Positions 22,039-33,860 of a stretch of 64,000 nucleotides of DNA are shown piece by piece (position 1 is the first letter of the stretch; each line of letters begins with the position of its first letter). The DNA lies in NCBI GenBank assembly GCA_033297075.1, contig MU858183.1:38345-102344 (forward strand). The letters run 5' to 3'. Position numbers and translations under genes: made by a program. The notes under the pieces are model-generated. The model did not search any database. It had not been told where the DNA came from and worked only from the letters and a program-made list of their open reading frames with translations. This DNA is from Rhypophila decipiens (taxonomy: Eukaryota > Ascomycota > Sordariomycetes > Sordariales > Naviculisporaceae).

Positions 22039-24136
22039 TCACCTCCTCCGCCTGACCTTCTTCTCTCCCTCGGGCCGCGCAGCCATGACCTCTTCCTTCT
22101 TGCCCTCCGAATGGCCTTGCACGCCGGGATAAAAGTTGGCATGTTCCTCCTTCACGCCGGCCGGTTTCTCAGCCTGGACGCCAGGGTATAATTCTGCCGC
22201 GCCCTCAGGCTTAGTTGCAGGCTCCTTCTTTTGTCCTTCCGGCTTCACTTCGGTACTGGGCTTAGCCTCGGCATCGGCATCCTCGTGTCCCTTTTCGTTC
22301 TGTTGACCCTCTCCCGCATCAGTCTTTGCCCCATGGGAATGTGCATGATTGACACTATTCCCAGCCTCCGAAGACTCAACCTTTTGACCCTGCCCCTGAA
22401 ACCTCGGTTCACTGGGCGGATATGCAGGCTCTGAATCCTCCTCAGACTCTTCACCCTTCTCATCCTCACCCTCAACTTCCGGCTCCGGTTCCGGCGTCGG
22501 TTCTGACCGCGGTCTAGTAATCGGCGGCCTAGTCCTAACCGTCCTCCGCGGGCCCGTCGGCGTAACCCTGCCCTCCAGATTATGATAGCTATACGCAAAC
22601 CACTCATCACACCCCTCGTAGCAAGTATACGTCTCATGAAAGACCACATACTCGTACTGCATCGCCTGAGCCCAGAGCGTCTTCTCCACAACATCCCACC
22701 GCGTGGTCGTCAACTTTGGCGGTTCCGTGGGTGAAGGTGGTTGTTGGTTCAAAACAAACTGCTCACCACCTCCTCGCCGGGGGAGCGAGCCCCGATTAGG
22801 CAACATTGCGTCGTCTTCAGCGCCCAGTGTCATGACCACATCGCGATTAGCGAGCGCCCAGACATTAGTCGCTTTACAGAGCGGCATTCGATGAAACTGT
22901 AACGAGAATGTCTTGCCGTCGTGGGCGGTGCTGCTGGCAAAGGCATCTTCGTCGTTGTACTTAAATGGGTAGTGGGTTGGGCAGCAGACAAAGGCTGAAT
23001 GAGTGGCGCTGTAGATCTTTGTAGGGCCGTACTCGTCTAGCATGCCTTCGTCGTAGGGGTAGTGCGTGGAGGAGTGGACTGCTGTGTAGCCGACTGGGCA
23101 AGCTGAGTAAAAGGTTGTGGTGCTATCCGGGCCGATGGTTCGGTCTGTGTGCTGGTGGACTCCTTGGTAGCAGGCTGTGTTGTAGCCGTCGTCGGGGGAG
23201 CCGGCTTTGGCGACGGTGCATTTTAGCCAGGGCGGAGAGCGGGTCATTACGTCGCTTGGCTCGACGAGATGGCATTTTGAGGAGACGAGCCAAAGGTTGG
23301 ACTTGGAGAGACAGGAAGGGGCGGGAGTGAACTGGGTGACAGGGTGAGACGGTGGTGGGACGTAGGAGTCTGTCGGTGCGCTTGTGGGAGTGGGCGTTGA
23401 CACTAGGGGGTTGATGCTATCTATGCAGCTGCTGCCGAAGCATGTGGACGTCGTCGATGGGCCTTCATAGAGGAACTTTTGGATGTACTGGGGAGTGGCG
23501 AATAGAGCACCGCCGTCCCAGTTTGCCGTTGTCGTGGCAAGGGTTGGTGATGTTGAGCGTGTTATTGTCAGGTTCTTGCCTGACAACTGGGGAACTGAGG
23601 ATGCTTTGCATAGACTGTCTGTGTTGATCACCACTGACCATGTCCTCCCCTTGATAACAGTTGGGGATGTATCTGGCTTTCCGCTTGGGGCAGCAAATTC
23701 GTATGCTCTGCATTACCGTATTGTCAGCGATACCATGAGAAGGAATGCGCCGAGTCAACTCAACTTACCCAGCAGGACAGCAGGTCGTCTGCACAAGCTT
23801 GATACCATTGCCAAATGTCGTCGTATCCTCGGCCGCCGCCGTCATGCTCTGGGGACAATCGCTGTAGACGGTACCGGGGGCAGTGAAAGCGTTATACTGG
23901 TAACACGAGGTGTCCTGTGCATTTCCGTTCTGTCTTGGACCGAGCACTGTGTATGGGCATTCCAGCGACTGGACATAGGTATCGGTCGGCTTTCCTATAG
24001 GAAATGCCGGGTAATATGTCGAGCATCCTGTCGTCTGTAACCACAGGTTGGAGGGCGTGAAGCACGTGGGGGCTGGAGTGAAGACGGTCGTGATGGTGTT
24101 GATGTGTGTTACCGTGTATCCGGCAATGCTGGCCAT
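22039..24136 (-). CDS. Uncharacterised protein with duplicated Cys-rich module and acidic/Pro-rich tail
   Basis: Two exons: 24136-23769 and 23707-22039, joined at GTAAGT in phase 2, giving about 678 residues from the ATG at 24136 (context ACCATGGC). The frame stays open to 24193 with no ATG, and a stop lies just upstream of that. Two copies of a roughly 110-residue module are visible. Each has TPAP(T/S)C, SNLWL, a Cys about six residues on, a Cys followed by an ACYQ/SCYQ stretch, a T.YS.CP stretch and a closing CCP. A third Cys region (CKATNVWAL and YTCYEGCDEW) follows. The last 180 residues are rich in Pro, Glu and Lys, with YPGVQ repeated. I know similar fungal proteins only as uncharacterised. 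No signal peptide is seen with this start, so an upstream 5' exon is possible. Confidence 0.75.
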
Positions 24137-25554
24137 GGTCGTATTTTCTACGGCGCAAGGGACTGGCCCTTGAGCTCGTGTCGCAGCGTTCACTCGGGTT
24201 CAATTGTTGCGATTGCGACAATGTTCAAGGCGGGAAAGAGCGCATGCGACAGTTGTTCAAAGACTTCTGTTGGATGGAAAAATTGGGTGAAGGACGGGAG
24301 CGGAAAAGAAGAATGGCACAGGTCAAGCGAGTCACGACACCGACAAATCCAGCCACAGGCACCAACAAACAAAAGGCCCCCTTATCCATCATGTTTGCTG
24401 TGCTGACGAAGAGAGCCCGACTTGTGTGTTTGTGCATTGCGTTTTCCAGTCAATCGCGTTGTCTGGTTGCTATCGAAAGCCACAGATTACGGGATATTGC
24501 AACATCATGCCCGACGTGGTTGGTAAGAATGCTCCGGCCGCCAGGGGCATTCACGATGGTATCAGCCAGACCTTGCCAAAATGGGCGTGACATGAAGCTG
24601 ATTGGACCCTAGCTTGGCACTTTTCGTCCTTACGAGCACATCATCCGGCTCTGCTCAGCCGCTCTGGGGGTCTAGAGCGCCGAAGGATCAGGTACGGAGG
24701 AGACAGGACGAAAAGTGCGGATACGGCACGGTGTGCGACCCCTTTTGGCGGATGAACAGGATCAGGATTGGATTGGGGATATCCGAGGGTTACGTATGTC
24801 CTCGGAGGCTGAGGCGGTGCAACGAAGAATTTTGTGGGTGAGCGTATAGCGTATGGGTTAAACAACGGTCTTGAGAAATTCGCGAGTCCAATTTTCATCA
24901 TTCGACTCGATATCAAGCAAGGTCGACGAGCACGCGACATGCTGTCCAACCCCTGGAGAAGCTGAATCTCAGTGGATGACCAAGGGTCCAAAGATCCCTG
25001 GATGAAACCCCATGTCGCTGACCAAGCAGGCAGCCGATTCGTCTGTTCGTGTGCTGACTTGTTTGCTTCAGTGCTTGACGGGTAATATTTCCTTCCTGGT
25101 TGACAGCGAGAATTCCAGGACCCAATGATTGTGGTGGAAATAGGTATCTGTAACACGACCATGTTCTTGATGTCGTCAATATGGAATCAACGCCGAGAGA
25201 GAGACAAGTTCAACAGTGGGGGACCTTGTTGCTTCTCTTGGCGGCCAAGAAGGATCCTGCACGGGTTTCGGAACGAACCCTGGGCGTTGATAAGATCTTA
25301 TCTGAGGTTCCCGGCCAATCGGCCCAGGACTCCACCCAAGAAATGTGGAGGGGCAGCAAGCAGTGGACTGCCACCTCTCACCGCCAAAAATTTCTGGGGA
25401 CTGCAGCTGCAACCGAGTTCTCCAAAATCAACTGGCGAAGAGCATCGCGACACCCGTCACATATTCAACAACCAACACGAGTAAGCCCATATCGCAGTCC
25501 AATCGAAGTCTCATATTGCAATTGGTCTTGATCTCTTCACAATCACGCACAACA
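24137..25554. other. Divergent intergenic region between Cys-rich gene and RRP15
   Basis: Upstream region shared by two divergent genes. A minus-strand frame ending near 24190 (reading ALFPALNIVAIATIEPE) looks like a possible signal-peptide exon for the Cys-rich protein, but I found no phase-compatible splice. No other gene was recognised. Confidence 0.5.
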
Positions 25555-26616
25555 ATGGGCAGCTCAATAAAAAAACGCTCCCACCCAGACGGGTCGAAAG
25601 GAGCTGGCGGCAGCAAAGGCCAGAGACCGACCAAGAAGCAAAGAAAGGCCGCAGCCTACCACAGCAGCAGTTCAGAGGGAGAAAGCGATGATGAGAATGA
25701 CAATGGCGCTTCTCTCCCAGCCGGTCTAATCGATTCCGACGAGGAGGACGCCGACTACACGGCGCAAGACGACAGCGCATCCTCAGATCCAGAGGAAGGA
25801 GCCGAATTAGATTCATTCGAGGACGATATCGTCCAACAATCAAATTCCTCCAAACTGCTCAAATCAGCCCTCAAATCATCCATAGCAACCATCAAATCAG
25901 CGAAAAAGGACTCGACCAAAGAATTCAAAGCCCGCGACGCACCCGAGTCTTCGTCCTCAGAAGACGATGATGACGCCGAAAACTCAGCCAGCGAAGCAGA
26001 AGATTCCAACGTAGAGATGGCCTCCGACGATGACGACCCCCTCGCCCGACAAGACACAAAATCCAAGCGAAACGACCCCGACGCCTTTGCAACCTCCATC
26101 ACCAAGATGCTCTCCTCCAAGCTACCCACATCCAAGCGCGCAGACCCCATCGTAGCCCGGTCGAAAGAATCAGCAGCGGCATCCCGTCAAGTGCTCGACG
26201 CAGCGCTTGAGGCCAAAGCCCGCAAGCGTCTGCGCGAGCAGAAACGATTGGCCATGGAGAAGGGGCGTATTAGAGACGTACTGATGCCTACTACCACCAA
26301 GACTCTCAATATTGTCACGGGAGAGATCGAAGAGACGCCTGATGATGGCAAGGAAGGAGAGAAGACTACCGCGCAGATTATTGCTACTGAGCGGAGGCTG
26401 AAGAAAGTCGCGCAGAGAGGTGTGGTCTATCTGTTTAATCTTGTGAGAGCGGCGCAGGTCAAGGCTGCCGAGGCGCAGAGAGTTGCGAGTCAGGAGGGCA
26501 TTGTGGGTAGTAAGAGGCGCGAGGAGAAGGTTACCGAGATGAGTCGGCAGGGCTTCTTGGATCTCATTGCTAGTGGTGGTGGTGGACTCAAGAAGGGTGC
26601 TTTGGAGGAGGCTTAA
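25555..26616 (+). CDS. RRP15: Ribosome biogenesis protein Rrp15
   Basis: Single exon of 353 residues. The open frame extends upstream to 25345, but the ATG at 25555 (context AACAATGGG) begins the basic N-terminus usual for this protein. The N-terminal half is highly charged, with Lys-rich and Asp/Glu/Ser-rich stretches typical of nucleolar proteins. The Rrp15 domain starts near residue 180 with DPDAFATSITKMLSSKLPTS and runs through a helical ARKRLREQKRLAMEKGR region, RRLKKVAQRGVVYLFNLVRAAQ, and ends FLDLIASG. In yeast Rrp15 is a pre-60S factor needed for 27S pre-rRNA processing. The assignment rests on these motifs and the overall architecture. Confidence 0.9.
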   Translation: MGSSIKKRSHPDGSKGAGGSKGQRPTKKQRKAAAYHSSSSEGESDDENDNGASLPAGLIDSDEEDADYTAQDDSASSDPEEGAELDSFEDDIVQQSNSSKLLKSALKSSIATIKSAKKDSTKEFKARDAPESSSSEDDDDAENSASEAEDSNVEMASDDDDPLARQDTKSKRNDPDAFATSITKMLSSKLPTSKRADPIVARSKESAAASRQVLDAALEAKARKRLREQKRLAMEKGRIRDVLMPTTTKTLNIVTGEIEETPDDGKEGEKTTAQIIATERRLKKVAQRGVVYLFNLVRAAQVKAAEAQRVASQEGIVGSKRREEKVTEMSRQGFLDLIASGGGGLKKGALEEA

Positions 26617-27087
26617 GGATGGCCAGTCCTCCAGGAGAGATAGTTGTGCTCTCCAAGCCCTTGAATCACAGTGGATGAGTTCTTCCTGTTCCGTATAGAT
26701 TTGGGACGAAGCGGTAGAAGAAAATGTAACTGGCATTGCCTGGGATACCGGAGTTTTGTGTAAATGAATTGGGGTTCTTGCTTCTCAGTAACTGTTCGCT
26801 TGTTGAAATACGTAAATATGTGTACAATAGGCGCCCCTTTTGCCTGTGAGGGAGTCTATAAAGTCTGTGATGTTCTTTCGTAAATGTACAAGATTTCCCC
26901 TTCTAGGGGAAACATAAGGCAACGCTCGCTCTCTGCGAACTTTTCGAAATTCAACGCAACCTTTCTCCCAACTCACAGAAGTATACTTGATATGGCGTAC
27001 TCTTGCAACCAAAACCGCCCACCAGATAAAATCTTCATTCTCCTGTCTTCCCTCCAATGCACCCGGCCATCCTTCACAATAAACCCA
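26617..27087. other. Convergent 3' region
   Basis: 3' sides of RRP15 and the ferredoxin gene. Nothing else seen. Confidence 0.6.
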
Positions 27088-27730
27088 TTATTTGAAATCG
27101 CTGCTCTGCAAATTCCGAGTCATGGAAGGCAGCTTGACAACAAGACCATCCAGCTCAGGCGTCATGACGACTTGACATCCCAGCCTGCTGGTCTCCGTAA
27201 GACCGAAAGCCAAATCAAGCATGTCGTTCTCGTCGTCATCGGGCTCGGGCATTTTGTCGTAGTAGTCCTGCTTCGTGACGATGACGTGACATGTCGAGCA
27301 GGCGCAGGACCCGCCACAGGCGCCTTCCATTTCTAGGTCGTGTGCTTGGGCGATGTCGAGGAGGTTGTCGCCTTTGTTTACGGCGATCTTGTGGGAGGCG
27401 CCTTCTTTGTCTATGAATGTTACGTAGAGTCTGGGGAGGGAAATGTTAGTGCATGAGACTTGGCAGGACGGAGGATGTGCAAACTTACTCTTCGCCTGGT
27501 TTCGGGGGGTCGACATGGCCATGGGAGAGGGCCGAGGAGGTCGAGAGAGGTCGGCTGAGAGACGGTATCCGCGAGGACGGCGCGCTCTTGGTAGCGAACC
27601 TCTTTGGTATTGACACACTCAGTTTGCTGTAACTCCTCGATTGTACGTGTTGTGCGATAGAGCGAGACAGTCGGCTGGGCTTGACTCGTAGCCGTGGTAG
27701 GCTCTGCACAAAGGCTCTGGTGGTGGACAT
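27088..27730 (-). CDS. Mitochondrial [2Fe-2S] ferredoxin (adrenodoxin/Yah1 type)
   Basis: Two exons: 27730-27489 and 27430-27088, joined at GTAAGT with acceptor CCCCAG in phase 2, giving about 194 residues. The N-terminal 60-70 residues are Arg/Ser-rich without acids, a clear mitochondrial presequence. The mature part starts ELYVTFIDKEG and has the cluster ligands CGGSCACSTC plus a fourth Cys in GCQVV. The acidic MPEPDDDENDMLDLAFGL helix is the docking face for ferredoxin reductase, and LPSMTRNLQ closes the domain. In fungi this protein supplies electrons for Fe-S cluster and heme A synthesis in the matrix; in some species it is fused to Cox15, but no fusion is seen here. An earlier in-frame ATG near 27805 would only lengthen the leader; the one at 27730 begins the basic presequence directly. 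Confidence 0.92.
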
Positions 27731-28594
27731 GTTGGTGGTAGTGACGGAGAAGGAGAGGTCAAAGGATTGGCGGTCAGGACGGAAGTTGAGGTCCTCCAAA
27801 AGCAAACAGTGCAGAAACTAATACAGCCTGCGGACCCAGATGCACGATGTATGTCGTTCGCGAGTAAATTCGTCGAGTCAACCGGTCATTCACCAATCCA
27901 ATTCCAGACGAAACAAACAAACAAAAGTCCAAGGTCCTCGCGCTGGCTGCCCTCAATGCATGTTGGTTCCGCGATCGGGTCAAGTGACACAAGTGAAGCT
28001 GCAAAACAATCAACTGTGTCGTCGTTCCGAATTTTGCCCGTTGGCCCGGTCTCGAATTGCAAAATGCGCTCCGCTACGGAGTATGGATACGTCGTTGACC
28101 CGCCCTTGTTACCGACCCAGACCCAAGCTCCGAGCTCCGAGTCGCCGCTGTTGGAAAAAATCATGTCACCCAAAAGATCGCTCTTATCGCACCCCGCCTT
28201 ATGCGATTAACCGCCTATAACTCAGGCCTGTTATACCCGTAAAATGGGCGACGCGGGAACCTTTCTTTGGCTCGGACCGCAACCTTGCGCAGGTCGTATC
28301 AGCGCGAAAAGATAACTCGCCAAGGCCAATGATTTCATCTCGTTGAACCAAAATCTCGTCATGCAGAGACTCCAGGGTACGATATCATCATCACAAACAT
28401 TGCCGGATTTTTGCCTACTTTGAGGATCACAGAAGCATCTTTTTGCTGTTCTATTCATTTATCAGACGGAATTTGATCCTTACACACTAGGTCCACAAGG
28501 TCCGTACCCTCCCGAGGAAGCTTGCTCGCACTCGCTCTGCGGGCCATGGTCCTGCTCCCGCTTGAGCACCCCGACCACCCCCAGCGCCACGATA
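27731..28594. other. Bidirectional promoter region, ferredoxin / Ugo1
   Basis: The two flanking genes for mitochondrial proteins diverge from this 860-bp stretch, so common control is possible. No gene was found inside it. Confidence 0.55.
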
Positions 28595-30305
28595 ATGGCA
28601 AGTAATCATCACGATGGCGGCCCCGGCGGCGTGAACCCACTCCGGCCATATTACATCCCCCCTTCCATCGGCGACCCTCCATCGGTCGACTCCATTCCTC
28701 TATCAGCTCCAGGTCCGAACCCGTTCTCCCCGGCCGGCAATGCAACGGGCAAATATGCGTCCAAGGCACGCGACATCTTTTCCGATATCGACTACACCGA
28801 CTATCTACACGAGCCCTCTCCCTCCGTTGTGCAGACTATCAAGGATTTGGTGGACGAGTTAATATGGAAGTACACGTCGGTCCTGATGGCACAGCCCTTC
28901 GAGGTGGCCAAGACGATTATGCAGGTCAGGAGACAGGACGATCCCGGAAGCCTTGATAATACGGCGGGCGGCCAGTCAAGAGATACAGAGAAGCAGGCGA
29001 GCCCAAATATATCCATGTATGATACAGAGGTATGTGATCCCGTCGACGAACCCAAGTCGCTGTGCCATTCTAACCCGAATCTTCCGTTTACAGACCCAGG
29101 AATCCAACTCCGACTCCGAAGACGACGAGCTATCATACTTCACCTCTACCCACCCAGGTACACCGACATCGTCCTCGTATTCTCGCTCCTCACGTCAAAG
29201 GCCTCGACAGCAAACAACGCCGTTGCAATCACCCCGAATACCTACCAAGCCCGTGCCCCTCAATCACCTCGCCATCCGAACTCCCGACTCGGTCCTCGAG
29301 GTAATCGCCCAGCTCTGGAATAAGGAATCAGCATGGGGAGTCTGGAAGGGCAGCAACGCGACGTTTATCTACAGCGTCTTACAAAATCTCCTCGAGAATT
29401 GGTCGCGGAGCCTTCTAAGCGCGCTCTTCAATGTCCCGGACATCGGTGTCAGGAACGACCTGGACCGACTCATCGACATTGCCTCACCCTATCCATGGGC
29501 CTCCCTATTCGTCGCCGCAGCCGCGGCTGTAGTCTCAGGACTGATCCTATCGCCCCTGGATCTCGTCAGGACAAGACTTGTCCTGACATCTACCTCCAAT
29601 AGCATGCGCCGAACGATATCCGCATTGCGCAATCTCCCATCCTACGTCTGCCCTTCGGCCATCTTTGTACCGACCATCCTCCACTCTTTAGTCCACCCGA
29701 TATTTATGCTCTCGACCCCGCTGGTCCTCCGAAGCAGGTTCATGATCGACAAGGAAGCTTCTCCCGTTGCTTTCTCCATTGCAAAATTCTGCTCCTCGAC
29801 GGTGGCGCTATTTGTCAAGCTTCCTCTCGAGACGGTTCTTCGTCGTGGACAGGCTGCTGTTCTCGCCACGCCACAATACGTCCAGGCCCTTGACGGACCA
29901 TCGGCCCAATCATCATCTACTAAAGGAGGCAGGAAATTAGGTACCGCGCCGGGGCAACCAATCGAGCTACAGACAATCGTCCCGGTAGGACCATACAACG
30001 GTGTGTTTGGGACGATGTACTCGATAGTCAATGAGGAAGGGTCTCATGCTGTACCTGCCACGGCGGCGGAGGCTAGGAAAGCTAGGTTGGCGGCCGCAGC
30101 TGCTAGACGGGCTGGACCGGGTGCTACTAAGAATGGTCTGGTCAGTCCTGGTCTTGCAAAGAGTACAGCTGGGATCTCTGAGACGGTGTATAGAAGGGGC
30201 CAGGGACTGAACGGTCTTTGGCGCGGTTGGAAGGTCAGTTGGTGGGGGCTTGTTGGGCTCTCGATGACGGGAGTCATAGGCGGTGGAGGCGACGGCGAAT
30301 TTTAA
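28595..30305 (+). CDS. Mitochondrial fusion and transport protein Ugo1 homologue
   Basis: Two exons: 28595-29029 and 29094-30305, donor GTATGT, acceptor TTACAG, phase 0; about 548 residues. The N-terminus NPLRPYYIPPSIG is characteristic of fungal Ugo1 proteins. The body is a divergent mitochondrial-carrier fold with a recognisable LSPLDLVRTRLVL carrier signature, KLPLETVLRRG in the last repeat and several hydrophobic helices. Ugo1 is an outer-membrane member of the carrier family that links Fzo1 and Mgm1 during mitochondrial fusion. A polar, Ser-rich insert around the intron and another near residue 430 (SSSTKGGRK) interrupt the carrier repeats. The start at 28595 is the first ATG before NPLRPYY. 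Confidence 0.83.
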
Positions 30306-30561
30306 GGGCCGGTGACCATTCCAGCCCAGAGCTCGAAGTCTGTGGAAAGTCGTTGTGATGCCACCATTAGGGAGTATGGGTCGGGCATAGCCAACCCACC
30401 ATGTATTAACTTGTTGTAGCATACCTTGACGTGATGGAGGCGAAAGGAGAGATGATATGGGTCATGCAATGGATGGATGAAGCCGTTGCGCCTTTAGATT
30501 TATTATAGGATACCTCCCCTCTATATCTATTATACTATTTTATTCTGTCCAGCTTAAAGCC

Positions 30562-30672
30562 CAGGCAGGGCATCTATTCCGCTCAAGCAGGGCATTTATT
30601 CTATTCAGTCAGGGCATATATTCCAGCTCGTCAACGCAATATTCCAGCGTGGTCAGGCATCTATTTCAGTCC
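30562..30672 (+). repeat. Degenerate minisatellite, about five units of 22-23 bp
   Basis: Successive units share CAGGGCATYTATTC or decayed forms of it: CAGGGCATCTATTC, CAGGGCATTTATTC, CAGGGCATATATTC, CAACGCAATATTC and CAGGCATCTATTTC. They lie about 200 bp after the Ugo1 gene and end just before the LTR-like element. Confidence 0.7.
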
Positions 30673-30706
30673 AATCCTTACATCAGTTCTGGTGAGTCAG
30701 AACATT

Positions 30707-30908
30707 TGTTATGGAAAGCTGACTGGATGCCCGGCACTGCCAGAGCGCCAGTGAGCCTCAGCCACTACTGTGACGACGTCTGAATCCTACAGAATAGTCT
30801 ATATAAGAAGAAGGTCCTGGCATTCAGCCAGAGCCACAACAAGCAATACAATCAATCAGTTGCAACCCCTATCAATTCCACCGAATCCAGTGTGCAGTGT
30901 TTCTGACA
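30707..30908 (+). mobile_element. Probable solo LTR (copia-like)
   Basis: The element starts TGTTATGG and ends TTCTGACA, the TG...CA boundaries of an LTR, about 202 bp apart. A TATA box (TATATAAG, 30800-30807) is followed by an A/C-rich AACAAGCAATACAATCAATC stretch like those in fungal Ty1/copia LTRs. The first bases recur exactly at 19748-19765. No target-site duplication is visible (ACATT left, ACTGG right), and no gag-pol coding follows, so it is a decayed remnant at best. Confidence 0.45.
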
Positions 30909-33860
30909 ACTGGGTATATTGGATCCAGGGGCCGAGGGATCCCGCCCGGATTTCTCTCGGCCCGTTCTCTATTTCTAGAAGGCAGTCACCCCCTATCGAG
31001 TTCCAAAGTGTCCTCGAGATGAAATGGAAGCCTTCGGAGTGCCATTCCCTCGAGCCAACTCATCCTTTCTCTTCCTCCATCTCCCGCGAGGATAATTCGC
31101 CTCGCCCATAAACAGCTCCAAGATCTTTTAGTGCAATCTCCATTCCCATTCTTCACCTAGCCAGCATATATCCGCCACTAAGCAGTCAGTATGCCACCAT
31201 GTTATCATCTAAACGACAGGACTCAGACTGAACCCTCTACTGTCGTTACATTCCATCAAAGCCGATGTCATATATAAGAGCAGTGGGATTCTTTGTCTCA
31301 TCATTGCCCCTGAAATTCCCGTATTGAGTCGGCTTCTCGGCGTTCATTCATTCAGCAGCCGTTTTCTGGCAAACTCGGGACCTCAAAAGGACTCAGATAG
31401 GAACCACCCACTCATTTTGGACTCCATCAAACTGATGTCGTACCCAAAGCAGCGGCGGTCTGTCTCCGTTATTTCATCATCGTCCTAGGAAGAATCCCCT
31501 TGAACCCTCGCCCTAGCGCCCACCAAACAGTGCTCAGCACCACGCTCTCGCGGCATGTTCAACCCACAAGGGTGTCTAGCACCTTCCCCCAGGATCTCGG
31601 ACAAACCCTCGCCCCCGCCCACGCAGTTCCTTCCCCCAGAGCGGACATTGCCCCCAGATAAACTCGAATTGGTCTGCCGCTGCCAACAAAAACGGGCCAA
31701 GTGGTCAAGCGGTTCGGATGATGACAAAAGTGTAACACAGAGGAAGAACCGACATTCTAAAAGGATGCATTCGACTCCAAACCAGGGCACCTCCCAAGAG
31801 GTAACGGAGGAAGAGAGATTGGTGCAGCGAAGGGAGGAGGCTGGATATTTATGCTGCGGCGTTGAAGGTTTGAGTTTGCCAGTCGGGCGTTTAGAATTCG
31901 GGACATATTTTAACGGTGGATTTTGGCTGCGCGCCACGAAGGCAGAACTCGACTCGTGTGAAAGTTTGGCAGATCAAAATTTCGGGTTGGAAGCATGCGC
32001 CGGCGTGGTTCTGGGGACTGTCATGGCGGTAGCGTTCGCAGCCTGCTTCCCTCGATAAAGTTTAGGATTTGAAAAGTCAAAACGGCCAGTGACTCGTCGG
32101 TCTATGACTCTCGCCGATGCAGTCATTGAAGTTAATTCGGCGGTGACATATTAGTTTTTGTAGTATACTTCGTCCTGGCGTTGGTGTCTAGCGCCACTGT
32201 TGTTTTAACTTTTCTTTTCCAGCCACTTCACATCGCAGCCCCGCCATGCTGGGCTTAAGAAGGCGGGAAAAGTGCAGGAGTTCCGAGTGGAAGCTTTCTA
32301 GGTAATGCTTTGAGCTGAAAGGCCCTCAACACCGTCAAACGGATGATGGGATGAGACGTGATGCGGTTGTGAAGGCCCCCACTTCATGATCCGCTCCGCT
32401 CCGCTCCGCTGGGGCACCGAGAAGACCGGTGCTCCTCCGTCTCCTCAAGTAACGGTATCCGAGAAAAGCGGCGGCTCCATCGGCGCCGTTTTCAAGATCC
32501 CGAAAAAAACGGCCGCCCCACTTATGTGGAAGCGGGTTCATGACTTTTCAAGCGCCTATGGTCGTATTGTGATGGTTTGAGGTCAATGTGGAGGTTTTAT
32601 ACTAGCAGCGCGCCAGTGTATTCGTAGATGTATGTGGCTGGGGCGGTCTTAAATCGTCAGAAGAGGGCGGCGCCGGTGGCGACGCGAAGTTGACGAGGAT
32701 GACGGCATGAGATGATACGGAGGCGCAGAAGACGCCAAATCCGACGCTAAAGAAGGCACTGGAGATAACTCCGATGGCGACTCACAAAAGGCAACACGAA
32801 AGACGAGACGAGGACGAGAAACCGCATACAAGATGACACGAATACCATACCAAACCAGAGAATACGTGATGCGAGTCGTTGGGGGTTGGTATTTCCACTT
32901 TGTACACGTGTAGGATGAGGGACATCGACGGACGAGAACGTGAGCGTACGCGAATATGCGCCACGATGATTCTGTCCAGCGCGTCGTTAGATGACATCCC
33001 CGTCCATTTGAAAGTACGTGGCTGAATGACCCATTTACAAACCGAGATGGTGAGGTCAATATTTTGTGAATATACACCTCGAACAATGTCGCGGAGAAAA
33101 ACAAGCCAGGCCTAGTGCCGCTACAAGTTCAAACAGCAACGTGTATCCGTAGGCATCCAAGACTATTAGGAAATAAGACAGCGGTTCAATGCAGTCCAAA
33201 AACATCACGAGAATTCCTTCTCCATGGCATCACACAAGGTGACGCACACAGTGAAAAAAAAAGCAGAGAGTAAACTCTGGTAGACATCAAAAATTGCGGT
33301 CCAGACGGCCCCGAAGGACAATCTATGATGGCTAGCACCACGATGTGCAATGCAGGCTCTCCATCATACTGCCAGGTTTTCTTGAGCTCCCGACAGTCAA
33401 CCAAGGTAAGTATGAAGAAAAAAAAGAAGAGAAGAAAATTTTGGAAGAGGATTGGGAGGGAGAGGGTAATTTATAGGTGTTGGAGGATGGGTTCCTGCAC
33501 CCTGCTGGCTGCGGTGGGTCCTGCCAGGCAGCTGCCGCGGACCGATTTTGCGCCGAAACTCTATTTTGCTGGCTGGTGGAGTGCACGTGACAAGTTTCGA
33601 AGCTCGACGTTCCGACGGTTTGGTGGGGAGACTGAAACTGGCAAGCGGTCAAGGCCGGCAGTAAAACCGTCCCGCCAATTTGAGTCATCCACTGTGCGGA
33701 GGGTGGGCTGGCGTTGGGCACTGGCTCGTCGAGCGTCTTGCTGTCCAGAAAAAAGTCCCGGGTCAATATAGCGATTCGATTGAGGTTCTCACGACGCCCC
33801 GAGGACACCAATTCACCTTCCTACCCTCTTCAGAGTCGGATCCGACGACACTAGGCCAGG

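Larger units (their letters stand above)
30306..33860. other. 3.5 kb gene-poor region with minisatellite and LTR remnant
   Basis: It contains a degenerate tandem repeat (30562-30672), a probable solo LTR (30707-30908), further TATA-like sequence at about 31270, a (CCGCT)4 run at 32391-32410, and the upstream region of the Phe-tRNA synthetase gene. A 167-codon plus frame at 31555-32058 has no family features and I do not call it. Confidence 0.55.

Noticed and set aside
24137..24372. Possible 5' exon with signal peptide for the Cys-rich protein
   Set aside because: Hydrophobic stretch present, but no GT-AG pair joins it in phase to the main frame.
31555..32058. 167-codon plus-strand frame
   Set aside because: No family resemblance, no clear neighbouring exon, in a repeat-rich gene-poor stretch.
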